A stretch of DNA of 6,516 nucleotides from Porticoccaceae bacterium. Lineage in GTDB: Bacteria; Pseudomonadota; Gammaproteobacteria; Pseudomonadales; Porticoccaceae. Location: NCBI GenBank assembly GCA_023255165.1, contig JALRJD010000193.1, forward strand, positions 1-6,516, given 5' to 3'. The position numbers were made by a program, and so were the translations under genes. The notes beneath the pieces are model-generated. The model had not been told where the DNA came from and made no database searches. It saw nothing but the letters and a program-made list of their open reading frames with translations. The first letter of the stretch is position 1. The number at the start of each line of letters is the position of its first letter. Positions 1-5,033 of this stretch are shown piece after piece.

Positions 1-69
1 GTCGAAGCGCGGTAGTAAATCTCTATATCTCTTAATGAACAAGCCGTTGGTATTGATACTAACTGAACA

Positions 70-140
70 GCCTTTAGCTATCAGCAATAGAAAGCCCTTA
101 GCTTAGTTAACAAAAAGCCCTTAGCTATCGCCTATAGAAA
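70..140. repeat. Three tandem imperfect ~24-bp repeats in the leader
   Basis: Three units follow head to tail at 70-93, 94-116 and 117-140. Each begins GCC(T/C)TTAGCT and ends in an A-run (AGAAA or CAAAAA). Units 1 and 3 agree at 20 of 24 positions, while unit 2 is 23 bp and more diverged in its second half. The block lies 130-200 bp upstream of the FAD dehydrogenase start, in DNA with no credible gene. Nothing in the units matches a regulator site I recognise. The strictly head-to-tail arrangement without unique spacers argues against a CRISPR array. Positions 1-69 contain no feature I can support. A TAG at 13-15 could end an upstream gene, but too little is present to tell. Confidence 0.7.
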
Positions 141-169
141 GCACAGCATCGTCCGTTTGGACGCTGTGT
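141..169. other. Bulged hairpin in the leader of the FAD dehydrogenase gene
   Basis: CACAG (142-146) pairs with CTGTG (164-168), and CGTCC (150-154) pairs with GGACG (159-163). This leaves a GTTT loop and a 3-nt bulge on the 5' side, giving ten base pairs plus a possible G-U pair at the base. No T-run follows on either strand, so it does not look like an intrinsic terminator. It directly abuts the third 24-bp repeat and could be a protein-binding inverted repeat or an mRNA leader structure. The role is not known. Confidence 0.45.
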
Positions 170-190
170 CCAAAGGCTATTCCCACTAAC

Positions 191-218
191 TTTAGAGGCC
201 TGCAAGCAGGCATATAAA
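191..218 (+). promoter_or_regulatory. Candidate sigma70-type promoter with a palindrome in its spacer
   Basis: TTTAGA (191-196) and TATAAA (213-218) are separated by 16 bp. They match 4/6 and 5/6 of the consensus -35 and -10 boxes, and would start transcription about 45 nt before the FAD dehydrogenase ATG. The spacer contains the perfect inverted repeat GCCTGC-AA-GCAGGC (198-211), exactly between the two boxes, where a bound repressor or MerR-like activator could control initiation. The promoter is predicted only from box matches. A weaker alternative is TTAACA (107-112) with TATAGA (133-138), but its 20-bp spacer is too long. Confidence 0.33.
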
Positions 219-251
219 CGGGCTCGGAAGCAGGCGCATAAAAAGGAAAAG
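204..251. repeat. Two ~24-bp direct repeats with AAGCAGGC core
   Basis: The segments 204-218 and 228-242 match at 13 of 15 positions (AAGCAGGC, then two variable bases, then ATAAA) and lie exactly 24 bp apart, the same spacing as the repeat block at 70-140. The first copy forms the right half of the palindrome at 198-211 and includes the candidate -10 box. The second copy loses the left half of the palindrome and runs into the purine-rich ribosome-binding region. They could be duplicated operator half-sites or simply products of local duplication. Confidence 0.5.
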
Positions 252-271
252 CCGTAAAAAGGAAAAACCAT
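240..271 (+). promoter_or_regulatory. Duplicated 16-bp Shine-Dalgarno segment before the FAD dehydrogenase
   Basis: Two 16-bp segments (240-255 and 256-271) agree at 14 of 16 positions. Each carries AAAAAGGAAAA followed by a CC-containing end. The second copy ends in the ATG at 270, with its AAGG (259-262) placed 7 nt upstream, which fixes the start codon. The first copy has the same AAGG but ends CCGT, so it supplies a Shine-Dalgarno without a start codon. An in-frame TAA at 255-257 rules out a longer protein. Confidence 0.65.
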
Positions 272-1748
272 GAAAACTGAACCTCACCCACAGTCACAGT
301 CCGCCATAGCCGCTGCAGATGTAGCGCAGTGGCATGGTCAGTACGATGTGATTGTCGTGGGGTTTGGTGGTGCGGGCGCTTGTGCTGCCATCGCCGCAGC
401 CGACGCTGGCAGCTCGGTGCTGATCTGTGATGTCGCCTCCGGGTCTGGCGGCTCCACGGCGCTGTCATCGGCAGAACTCTACCTGGGTGCCGGCACTCGC
501 GTACAAAAAGCTTGCGGCTATAACGATGGCGTTGAAGCCATGTATAACTATCTGATGCTGAGCAACGGCCCTGAAGCCGATAGTGCGAAAATTCGCGCTT
601 ACTGCGAGGGTAGTGTCGAACATTTTGATTGGCTGGTGGATCTGGGTGTGCCGTTTAATGACACTGAGTTCAAAGCACGCGCGATTGTCGCCACCACCGA
701 TGACGGTTTGCTCTATACCGGCAGCGAAAAAGCCCACCCCTATGTGGAGACTATTGCCCCAGCCCCTCGTGGCCATAACCTGGCAGTAAAGGGTGACAAT
801 GGTGGCCCATTGTTTATGCGGATACTCACCGCTGCGGCGATTGAGCGCGGTGTTGAGATCAGCTTCGAAACGCGGGCGCTGCGACTCATCGAAGATCAGG
901 GTGAGGTGGTTGGATTGGTTGTCAGGAGCAATATGCAAGAGCGTTATATCGCCTGCAACCAGGGTGTTATTTTATGTGCGGGTGGGTTTGTGATGAACCG
1001 TGAAATGCTCGCCGAATACGCGCCGGATCTATTGCGCTGCAACTTGCCCATTGGCAATGCTGGCGATACAGGTAGCGGTATTTTGATGGGGCAGGGCATG
1101 GGTGCGGCGGTCAACAATATGCACCAGGGCTTTGTCAGCTTGCCATTTTATCCACCCTCGTCACTGACCTATGGGGTTTTTATCAATGCCGATGGCAAGC
1201 GCTTTATCAATGAAGATTGCTATCATGGTCGGGTTGGAGCGTATGTGCTGCAACAGCCCCCGGGGCCGGTCTATCTGGTGCTCAGTGTTGAAGATTATGG
1301 CAACTATGAAACCCGTTCTTATCTGGGTGCGGAAGTTGCCGCCACCGGCGAGACTCTGGATGAGCTGCTGGCTGAGCTCGATGTGCCAGAGCGGCAGTTA
1401 AAACAGACTATCGAATTTTATAACAGCCATGCCGAGCAGCAGGCTGACCCGGAGTTTAACAAGGCGGGGGAGTGGTTAAAGCCGCTCTCTGCACCCTATG
1501 TGGCGCTCGATTGCACCCCGGGGCGCGGTGTTAATATGCCGTACTTTACCCTCGGCGGCCTGGAAACGCGCGCTTCCGGGGAAGTGCTAGATGAGGACGG
1601 TGCAGTGATTCCCGGGCTCTATGCAGCTGGTCGCAACGCCTGTGGTGTACCGCGCCGGGCCGATGGTTACGCCTCGGGTATCTCAGTTGGCGATGCCTCT
1701 TTTAGCGGGCGCATGGCTGGCGCTGCTGCAGCGGCGCGGAGAAAATAA
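270..1748 (+). CDS. KstD-like FAD-dependent dehydrogenase (FAD_binding_2 family)
   Basis: A soluble flavoprotein of 492 residues in the fumarate reductase/3-ketosteroid dehydrogenase superfamily, probably introducing or reducing a C=C bond next to a carbonyl. The N-terminal Rossmann motif GFGGAG (31-36) ends in Asp54, which would hold the FAD ribose, and is followed by GGSTALSS (60-67). The family segment YGVFINADGKRFINED spans 301-316. Near the C-terminus, GLYAAGR (449-455) and GYASG (466-470) precede a GR-MAG helix. Tyr467 sits where fumarate reductases carry the carboxylate-binding Arg (NRLGGN motif) and where KstD carries its carbonyl-binding Tyr (GYPGPG motif). This favours a ketone substrate over a dicarboxylate; that alignment is mine from memory. 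Length is near fumarate-reductase cores and shorter than most KstD proteins. No signal peptide or membrane segment is present. The gene leads a tight pair: the next gene begins 13 nt after the stop. The exact substrate is unknown. Confidence 0.9.
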   Translation: MKTEPHPQSQSAIAAADVAQWHGQYDVIVVGFGGAGACAAIAAADAGSSVLICDVASGSGGSTALSSAELYLGAGTRVQKACGYNDGVEAMYNYLMLSNGPEADSAKIRAYCEGSVEHFDWLVDLGVPFNDTEFKARAIVATTDDGLLYTGSEKAHPYVETIAPAPRGHNLAVKGDNGGPLFMRILTAAAIERGVEISFETRALRLIEDQGEVVGLVVRSNMQERYIACNQGVILCAGGFVMNREMLAEYAPDLLRCNLPIGNAGDTGSGILMGQGMGAAVNNMHQGFVSLPFYPPSSLTYGVFINADGKRFINEDCYHGRVGAYVLQQPPGPVYLVLSVEDYGNYETRSYLGAEVAATGETLDELLAELDVPERQLKQTIEFYNSHAEQQADPEFNKAGEWLKPLSAPYVALDCTPGRGVNMPYFTLGGLETRASGEVLDEDGAVIPGLYAAGRNACGVPRRADGYASGISVGDASFSGRMAGAAAAARRK

Positions 1749-1761
1749 AAGGTAAAACTAT

Positions 1762-2397
1762 ATGAACGAATTGCTTGCTCGAATTGATCGCCTGGAGTCG
1801 CTTGACGAAATTCGTCAGCTGCCAGCGAAGTATTCCCTGGCTCTGGATATGCGTGATTTGGACGCGCTGGTTAATCTGTTTCCGGAAGATGTGCGGGTCG
1901 GCAAAGGCATGCAGGGCCGGGCACATTTTAAACGCTGGATGGATGAAACCCTCCGCGTCCAATTTACCGGCACCTCTCATCATATTGGCAACCATATTAT
2001 TGAATTTAACGATCCCGATCATGCATTGGGGGTTGTCTACTCAAAGAATGAACATGAGACTGCTCGCGCCGACGGCGGCATCGATTGGGTGATAATGCAG
2101 ATGATCTACTGGGACCAATATCAGCGCATTGATGGTCGCTGGTACTTTCAGCGCCGTCTGCCCTGTTACTGGTATGCCACAGATCTCAATAAGCCGCCAG
2201 TTGGCGCGCATAAAATGCGCTGGCCCGATCGTGACCACTACGACGGTGCTTTCCATGAGCTGTGGCCCAGTTGGCAAGAGTTTTGGGATAACCCGATTAC
2301 CGATGAACTGCCGGCGGTGGCTGAGCCTGCACCGATTGACCAGTTTTTAAAAACCATGCGCAGGGACAGCGGCGCACCCAGTATTCGAACGCGCTGA
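1762..2397 (+). CDS. SnoaL-like/NTF2-fold protein, possible BaiE-type dehydratase
   Basis: A 211-residue protein of the SnoaL-like/NTF2 superfamily, a cone-shaped fold used by dehydratases, isomerases and hydroxylase subunits. The typical opening helix, LDEIRQLPAKYSLALDMRDL (14-33), leads into the family's strand pattern, ending in GRWYFQRR (125-132). The pair Tyr24/Asp29 has the same five-residue spacing as the catalytic Tyr30/Asp35 recalled for bile acid 7alpha-dehydratase BaiE. His73/His74 and Arg131/Arg132 are candidates for its His83 and Arg146. The C-terminal tail past about residue 140 is rich in Trp and Pro and makes the protein longer than the roughly 130-170 residues common in the family. 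AAAAGG (1747-1752) is the Shine-Dalgarno, 9 nt before the ATG and overlapping the upstream stop, so co-translation with the FAD dehydrogenase is likely. Family is secure; dehydratase activity is inferred. Confidence 0.85.
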   Translation: MNELLARIDRLESLDEIRQLPAKYSLALDMRDLDALVNLFPEDVRVGKGMQGRAHFKRWMDETLRVQFTGTSHHIGNHIIEFNDPDHALGVVYSKNEHETARADGGIDWVIMQMIYWDQYQRIDGRWYFQRRLPCYWYATDLNKPPVGAHKMRWPDRDHYDGAFHELWPSWQEFWDNPITDELPAVAEPAPIDQFLKTMRRDSGAPSIRTR

Positions 2398-2400
2398 TAG

Positions 2401-2441
2401 ACCGATTTTCCCGGCTAAAGCCTGGATCATTGAAAATCGGT
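2401..2441. other. Perfect 10-bp inverted repeat after the NTF2-like gene
   Basis: ACCGATTTTC (2401-2410) is exactly complementary to GAAAATCGGT (2432-2441), enclosing a 21-nt loop that itself contains GGCT-AA-AGCC (2413-2422). It starts 4 nt after the stop codon of the NTF2-like gene, where a terminator or mRNA-processing hairpin would sit. It lacks the T-run needed for intrinsic termination. Nine bases of the 3' arm recur at 2447-2455, so the 5' arm can pair with either copy, giving two mutually exclusive hairpins. Partial termination, 3'-end stabilisation of the first two genes' mRNA, or protein binding are all possible. Confidence 0.6.
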
Positions 2442-2460
2442 TAATTGAAAATCGGATAAT
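2430..2460 (+). promoter_or_regulatory. Candidate promoter for the Old Yellow Enzyme gene
   Basis: TTGAAA (2430-2435) matches 5/6 of the -35 consensus and GATAAT (2455-2460) matches 5/6 of the -10 consensus. The spacer of 19 bp is longer than the optimum. If used, transcription would begin near 2467 and the untranslated leader would be almost entirely the 15-bp repeats. The 152-bp gap and the inverted repeat just upstream make a separate transcript for the last two genes of the run plausible. The boxes come from the repeat units themselves, so the match may be a by-product of AT-rich composition. Confidence 0.27.
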
Positions 2461-2549
2461 CAAAAGTTACATAAATAAAATCTAGATAAATAAAAGCTAG
2501 AGAATTAAAAGCTAGAGAATCAAAAGCCAGAGAATCAAAGGTTAGACAA
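2430..2549. repeat. Eight in-phase 15-bp tandem repeats abutting a start codon
   Basis: Eight consecutive 15-bp units start at 2430, 2445, 2460, 2475, 2490, 2505, 2520 and 2535 with no insertion or deletion, and the last unit ends at 2549, the base before the ATG. The middle units are nearly identical, for example ATAAAAGCTAGAGAA (2490-2504) and TTAAAAGCTAGAGAA (2505-2519). The outer units are more diverged: the first two share TTGAAAATCGG, and the last (2535-2549) has AAAGG at 2537-2541, which serves as Shine-Dalgarno 8 nt before the ATG. The strand is purine-rich, with most units ending in AGA(G/T/C)AA. In frame with the ATG, the last four units are open and would read a Lys-Ala-Arg-Glu type pentapeptide, but TAA at 2487-2489 and the lack of a start codon argue against translation. 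Confidence 0.85.
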
Positions 2550-3635
2550 ATGTTTGATGCACTTTTTACCCCGCTTCGCCTTGGCGATATTGACTTGCAA
2601 AATCGCATTGTGATGGCGCCCATGACCCGTAGTCGGGCCAATCCGGATGACACAGTGTCAGAGCTGCAGGTTGAATATTACGCCCAGCGCGCCAGCGCCG
2701 GCTTAATCATCAGCGAAGGCATACATCCCTCGCCAACCGGCAAAGGGTACACCTTATCTCCCGGTCTCTACAGCGACGAGCAACAGGTTCTGTGGCGCGC
2801 TGTAACCGATGCCGTGCATCAGAAAGGCGGCCGCATTGTCGCGCAGATAATGCACTGCGGCCGGGTGGGACACCCGGACAACAAGGCGCCGGGCAGCGAC
2901 TTGATTGGCCCTTCGGCGATTGCCTGCCAAACAGAGATTTTTACTCCCAAGGGTATGCAATCCATGCCCACACCAAGAGCCATTGAAAGCGTGGAGATTC
3001 CCGAGATTATTCGAGAGTACTGCGAGTCGGCGAAGCGCGCTATGGCGGCGGGCTTTGATGGCATTGAGTTGCACTGCACTTCCGGATATCTGCCCGCGCA
3101 GTTTTTATCCACCGGCAGCAATCAGCGCAGCGATAACTATGGCGGCAGTTTGGAAAATCGCCTGCGCTTTGTGCTCGAACTCACTCAGGCACTTTGCGCC
3201 ACCGTCGGAGCTGGGCGAGTGGGTTTGCGCGTCTGTCCCGGCAACCCCTTTAATGATCTGCAGGATGAAGATCCCGGTGAAACGTTTGGCGCTCTGTTCC
3301 GTGCTCTGTCGCCTATGGGTTTAGCCTATCTGCATGTGATTCGTATGGCGTCCACTGGTATCGACAATATTGCTCTCGCCCAGCAGCACTTTAAGGGGCC
3401 ACTGATCGTCAACGACAGCTATAGCCCTGAAGAGGCCAACCAGCTACTCGCCGATCAAGGGGCCGCCGCGGTATCCTTTGGCCGCGCCTTTATTGCCAAT
3501 CCCGATTTTGTTGAGCGTGTCGCCAAGGGTACGCCGCTGAGTAAAATGAATAGCAAAACACTCTACACGCCTGGTCCGGCAGGCTATATTGACTACCCGA
3601 CAGCTGAGCAGGCGAGTTTGTTAGCGAGCGAATAA
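2550..3635 (+). CDS. Old Yellow Enzyme family ene-reductase (NADH:flavin oxidoreductase)
   Basis: A 361-residue single-domain FMN protein of the classical Old Yellow Enzyme group, close in length to NemA and PETN reductase (about 365). It would reduce the C=C bond of an alpha,beta-unsaturated ketone, aldehyde or nitro compound with NAD(P)H. Visible residues are Thr26 in MAPMTR (flavin tuning), Gln99, His175 and Tyr180 in LHCTSGYL (substrate binding and proton donor), Arg227 in LRVCPG, and the FMN-phosphate segment SFGRAFIANPD around Arg312. The usual His-x-x-Asn or His-x-x-His pair is His175-x-x-Ser178 here, and the active-site Trp of the LWHTGR motif is Met101 (IMHCGR). Both changes could widen or alter the pocket. 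Start: AAAGG 8 nt upstream, inside the last 15-bp repeat. It is followed after 56 bp by the amidohydrolase-like gene. Family assignment is certain; substrate unknown. Confidence 0.93.
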   Translation: MFDALFTPLRLGDIDLQNRIVMAPMTRSRANPDDTVSELQVEYYAQRASAGLIISEGIHPSPTGKGYTLSPGLYSDEQQVLWRAVTDAVHQKGGRIVAQIMHCGRVGHPDNKAPGSDLIGPSAIACQTEIFTPKGMQSMPTPRAIESVEIPEIIREYCESAKRAMAAGFDGIELHCTSGYLPAQFLSTGSNQRSDNYGGSLENRLRFVLELTQALCATVGAGRVGLRVCPGNPFNDLQDEDPGETFGALFRALSPMGLAYLHVIRMASTGIDNIALAQQHFKGPLIVNDSYSPEEANQLLADQGAAAVSFGRAFIANPDFVERVAKGTPLSKMNSKTLYTPGPAGYIDYPTAEQASLLASE

Positions 3636-3691
3636 TGCGCCGAGGCCAGAGCGCCAGGCGACTAAAATAATACGAACAAAGAGGAAACACT

Positions 3692-4561
3692 ATGGCCATG
3701 CCCAAGGATATTGGCATCATCGATTTGATGCTAGCGGTGCCGAATAACGATACATCCAACTACTACGACTTTATCAAGCCACTGCTGATGGATGAACAGA
3801 GCCGGCAAATGTTTAAAATGCCGGCCCAGTACATGTTTAAAGATGTGCCCAACACCGGCGTACAGGATGACTATATCGCCTATACCCTTGGCAAGATGGA
3901 TGAGTTTGGCATTGAGAAGGCCATGCTCGGTGTCGATGAAGACCAATATTTCACCCAGAATGAAGCGGTGCTAAAGCACCCGGATCGCTTTTTTGCCTGT
4001 TATGACTGCAACCCCAATAATGGCATGGAAGAGGTGCGGAAAATCCGCCGTTTAAAAGAGCAGTATGATATTAAAGCTGTCACAGCTTTTCCGTCCGGCC
4101 TCTGCCCTCAGGTGTCACTTAGCGATAAAAAATGGTACCCGATTTTTGTTGCCTGTATCGATTTGGATATTCCCTTCTGCCCCTGTGTCGGTGTGCCCGG
4201 TCCGCGGATTCCCATGGAGCCGCAAAAGGTTGAACACCTTGATGAGATTTGTTGGTTCTTCCCTGAATTGCGCGTGGTAATGCGCCATGGCGGCGAGCCC
4301 TGGACCGAGTTAGCGTGGAAGTTAATGCTCAAATACCCCAACCTTTATTACATGACCAGCGCTTTTGCGCCCAAGCATTACCCCGAGGATATTGTTAAGT
4401 TTGCCAACACTCGCGGTGCGGATAAGGTTATGTATGCAGGTTATTTCCCTATGGGTCTATCTCTGGAGCGGATTTTTGGCGATATGCCAAATGTGCCCTT
4501 TAAGGATGAGGTCTGGCCCAAGTTTCTGCGCGAGAATGCCAAGACGGTATTTAAGCTCTAG
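3692..4561 (+). CDS. Atypical amidohydrolase-2 family protein lacking canonical metal ligands
   Basis: A 289-residue protein with the TIM-barrel pattern of the amidohydrolase-2 family, which includes ACMSD and gamma-resorcylate decarboxylase. The conserved segments are recognisable: HPDRFFACYDCNPNNGMEE, FPELRVVMRHGGEPW, KYPNLYY and the C-terminal FLRENAKTVFKL. The residues that bind the metal in typical members are mostly missing. The N-terminal His-x-His position reads IIDLMLAVP (9-17). The barrel strand usually carrying a His reads IPFCPCVG (160-167, Cys163 and Cys165). The GSDxPH motif with the catalytic Asp is replaced by AGYFPM (249-254). Only His199 in MRHGG remains. I recall actinobacterial and proteobacterial relatives with the same degenerate motifs, so this may define a subfamily rather than decay. 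The reading frame is intact. GAGGA (3681-3685) lies 6 nt before the ATG; a second ATG at 3698 is less well placed. Hydrolase, decarboxylase, or non-catalytic roles remain open. Confidence 0.82.
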   Translation: MAMPKDIGIIDLMLAVPNNDTSNYYDFIKPLLMDEQSRQMFKMPAQYMFKDVPNTGVQDDYIAYTLGKMDEFGIEKAMLGVDEDQYFTQNEAVLKHPDRFFACYDCNPNNGMEEVRKIRRLKEQYDIKAVTAFPSGLCPQVSLSDKKWYPIFVACIDLDIPFCPCVGVPGPRIPMEPQKVEHLDEICWFFPELRVVMRHGGEPWTELAWKLMLKYPNLYYMTSAFAPKHYPEDIVKFANTRGADKVMYAGYFPMGLSLERIFGDMPNVPFKDEVWPKFLRENAKTVFKL

Positions 4562-4574
4562 GAGGCTGTCGGAC

Positions 4575-5033
4575 TTAGGCGTACATTAAACTAATAGTAT
4601 CAACAACACAGGCTGGTCTCTCACTGCCCTCGACAAAAACGCTGACTCGGACAATCATGCGCACACCGCCTTTAGCCTCATCCACAGAGAGCACCTCACC
4701 GCTGGCAAAGACCTTGGAATCGACGGGAACTGTTGCCGGGAAGCGAATATTATCGGCGCCGTAGTTGACCCCCATAGAGAAATTCTCTGTGCGAATTAAC
4801 TCGGGCAGAAACAGATTTGCCAGCGACAGAGTCAGGTAGCCATGGGCAATGGTTTTTCCAAACGGTCCTTCGGCGGCTTTTACCGGATCCACATGAATCC
4901 ACTGATGGTCGCCAGTAGCATCGGCAAACTGGTTAATTCGCTCCTGATCCACAAGGATCGACTCCGTGGGGCCGAGCTGATGGCCGACAAAGGCAAACAG
5001 GTCGCTGGGGCTATTGGCGATTAGTGTGGGCAT
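4575..5033 (-). CDS. MaoC-like (R)-specific enoyl-CoA hydratase, Rv0130/NodN type
   Basis: A 152-residue single hot-dog-fold protein of the MaoC dehydratase family. It would add water to a trans-2-enoyl-CoA to give the (R)-3-hydroxyacyl-CoA, or run in reverse. The hydratase-2 signature is clear: FADATGDHQWIHVDP (36-50) with catalytic Asp42 and His47, then GPFGKTIAHGYLTLSL. Length and motif match the mycobacterial Rv0130 group (about 151 residues). The gene runs opposite to its neighbours. Its stop lies 13 nt from that of the amidohydrolase-like gene with no obvious terminator between them, so opposing transcripts may overlap. AAGGAG (5045 down to 5040) sits 6 nt before the start. It shares a 140-bp divergent control region with the SDR genes. 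Its presence implies that some pathway intermediates are CoA thioesters, although no CoA ligase or thiolase is in the window. Confidence 0.92.
   Translation of the reverse strand: MPTLIANSPSDLFAFVGHQLGPTESILVDQERINQFADATGDHQWIHVDPVKAAEGPFGKTIAHGYLTLSLANLFLPELIRTENFSMGVNYGADNIRFPATVPVDSKVFASGEVLSVDEAKGGVRMIVRVSVFVEGSERPACVVDTISLMYA

Noticed and set aside
53..80. Promoter with TTGATA at 53-58
   Set aside because: The -35 match is good, but the hexamer at the right distance (TAGCTA) matches only two -10 positions.
70..140. CRISPR array
   Set aside because: The units are directly adjacent with no unique spacers, are too diverged and there is no cas gene. The same reasoning excludes 2430-2549.
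121..468. Arg/His-rich minus-strand open frame of 115 residues across the leader
   Set aside because: It overlaps the start of the FAD dehydrogenase and the repeated leader, has low-complexity basic composition and no recognisable domain.
465..938. Minus-strand open frame of 157 residues inside the FAD dehydrogenase gene
   Set aside because: It lies wholly within a well-supported gene, has no family motif and is a typical antisense shadow of GC-biased codons.
270..1748. Fumarate reductase or urocanate reductase flavoprotein
   Set aside because: The C-terminal carboxylate-binding Arg motif is replaced by GYASG with a Tyr, and no haem or flavin-attachment domain or signal peptide is present.
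2401..2441. Rho-independent terminator
   Set aside because: The stem is perfect but no T-run follows (TTAATTGAAA on the plus strand), and the 21-nt loop is long. Kept as an inverted repeat of unknown role.
2490..2549. N-terminal extension of the ene-reductase through the last four 15-bp repeats, giving a Lys-Ala-Arg-Glu type pentapeptide repeat
   Set aside because: The frame is open back to the TAA at 2487-2489 but contains no ATG, GTG or TTG. The ATG at 2550 has a Shine-Dalgarno and gives the standard Old Yellow Enzyme N-terminus (Thr26 in place).
2441..2653. Minus-strand open frame with a repeated Leu-Ala-Phe-Asp-Ser pentapeptide
   Set aside because: It is the 15-bp array read antisense, running into the ene-reductase gene on the other strand. 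The periodicity comes from the DNA repeat, and no start signal or family resemblance is present.
2550..3635. BaiCD/BaiH-type or 2,4-dienoyl-CoA reductase
   Set aside because: Those proteins are about 640-670 residues with an added iron-sulfur and FAD/NAD domain. This one is a single 361-residue FMN barrel without the Cys cluster.
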